DNA from: an uncultured Bacilli bacterium
GTDB taxonomy: Bacteria; Bacillota_I; Bacilli_A; RF39; UBA660
Length of the DNA: 5,244 nt
Direction of reading: 5' to 3'
Assembly (NCBI GenBank): GCA_944329505.1
Contig: CALVIJ010000070.1
Coordinates: 1-5,244 of the forward strand
Part shown: positions 4,835-5,244 of the stretch, in pieces
Numbering within the stretch: the stretch's first letter is position 1
Layout: the number at the start of each line of letters is the position of its first letter
Made by a program: the position numbers and the translations under genes
Notes under the pieces: model-generated
Told to the model about the DNA's origin: nothing
Seen by the model: the letters and a program-made list of their open reading frames with translations, nothing else
Databases searched by the model: none

Positions 4835-5244
4835 TTAAAAATAGAGATAGTCTAAAAGCAAAAGCATCTAATTTATCTAAGCAAACTAATATACCTAATA
4901 AATATTTGATTCAAAATTTTATGTTTGAAGCATTATTAAAAAGAATATCAAAATCTAAATATAAAGATAAATTTATTATTAAAGGTGGACTTTTATTATC
5001 ATCTATCTTTGGTGTGAATTTAAGAAGTACTATGGATTTAGATACTACTATAAAAGGACTGCCATTAGATAGAGAAACTATTACTAAAGTTATTAATGAG
5101 ATTATTAATATAGATTTAGAAGATAATGTTAATCTTGAAATAGAAAATACTAAAGATATCAGAGAAGAAGAACTATATTCAGGATTTGAAGTTAATTTAA
5201 AAGCAGAATTTGATGGCCTAAAAACTAATTTAATGATTGATATA
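4831..5244 (+). CDS. abiEii: AbiEii/AbiGii-family nucleotidyltransferase toxin (partial, cut by window end)
   Basis: The frame is open from GTG at 4831 to the last base: 138 residues, roughly the first half of a protein that is usually 250-300 long. It matches the AbiEii family (PF08843) of DNA-polymerase-beta-like nucleotidyltransferases. F48-I-I-K-G-G53 is the GG motif that holds the nucleotide, and R65-S-T-M-D69-L-D71 carries the paired metal-binding aspartates. A third acidic position is likely D137 in L-M-I-D-I at the window edge. Toxins of this family stop growth, and some add nucleotides to tRNA 3' ends; the substrate here is unknown. All motifs visible so far are intact. The GTG start overlaps the antitoxin stop as GTGA, and no strong Shine-Dalgarno precedes it (only GAGA at 4820-4823), so it depends on antitoxin translation. 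The next in-frame ATG (codon 31) would cut into the fold. Confidence 0.9.
   Translation, partial: MIKNRDSLKAKASNLSKQTNIPNKYLIQNFMFEALLKRISKSKYKDKFIIKGGLLLSSIFGVNLRSTMDLDTTIKGLPLDRETITKVINEIINIDLEDNVNLEIENTKDIREEELYSGFEVNLKAEFDGLKTNLMIDI

Noticed and set aside
1..5244. Mycoplasma-type code with TGA as Trp
   Set aside because: The long genes are complete under the standard code, use TGG for Trp, and the antitoxin ends in TGA exactly where the toxin GTG begins, as expected of a coupled pair.
1..5244. CRISPR array, tRNA or rRNA genes, insertion sequence ends
   Set aside because: No regularly spaced direct repeats, cloverleaf sequences, rRNA signatures, transposase genes or terminal inverted repeats with target duplications were seen on reading both strands.

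Overview
The window is AT-rich bacterial DNA with tightly packed genes, strong AAGGAGG-type ribosome binding sites, sigma-A-like promoters and short U-tailed terminators. This suggests a low-GC Gram-positive (Bacillota/Bacilli-like) chromosome. A lipobox lipoprotein, a PASTA domain and a CapA-family protein fit that. TGA works as a stop (antitoxin gene) and long genes read through with TGG for Trp, so the Mycoplasma code is not needed. The genus cannot be named from this sequence.

Left part (1-960): the last 42 codons of a PASTA-domain protein, probably a penicillin-binding protein, run in from the left edge. A hairpin and then a bidirectional terminator separate it from a convergent minus-strand gene for a five-helix membrane protein of the 'putative ABC-transporter type IV' (PF06541) family. 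That gene and the next one diverge from an intergenic region in which two promoter candidates share almost the same -35 bases.

Middle part (961-3961): a compact envelope operon of three plus-strand genes. It encodes a two-HKD cardiolipin synthase (cls), a 91-residue lipoprotein of unknown family, and a membrane-anchored CapA/PgsA-type metallophosphatase-fold protein. It ends in a terminator whose loop contains the capA-like stop codon. The lipoprotein and CapA-like genes are in the same frame, separated by one stop codon and one sense codon, with no Shine-Dalgarno for the second. All three products would act at the membrane or on its outer face; a shared task is an inference only.

Right part (3962-5244): about 280 bases without a convincing gene hold two AT-rich inverted repeats and possible gene debris. 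They lead to an AbiE-type (type IV) toxin-antitoxin module: an AbiEi-like antitoxin with an N-terminal winged helix, then by a 4-base overlap an AbiEii-like nucleotidyltransferase toxin cut off by the window end. The module has its own promoter, and a 9-bp inverted repeat spans its -10 box, as expected for an autorepressed antitoxin. It is the accessory (defence/TA) element of this window. I found no clearly novel system. The points most worth checking are the operator architecture, the shared -35 divergent promoter and the in-frame lipoprotein/CapA junction.
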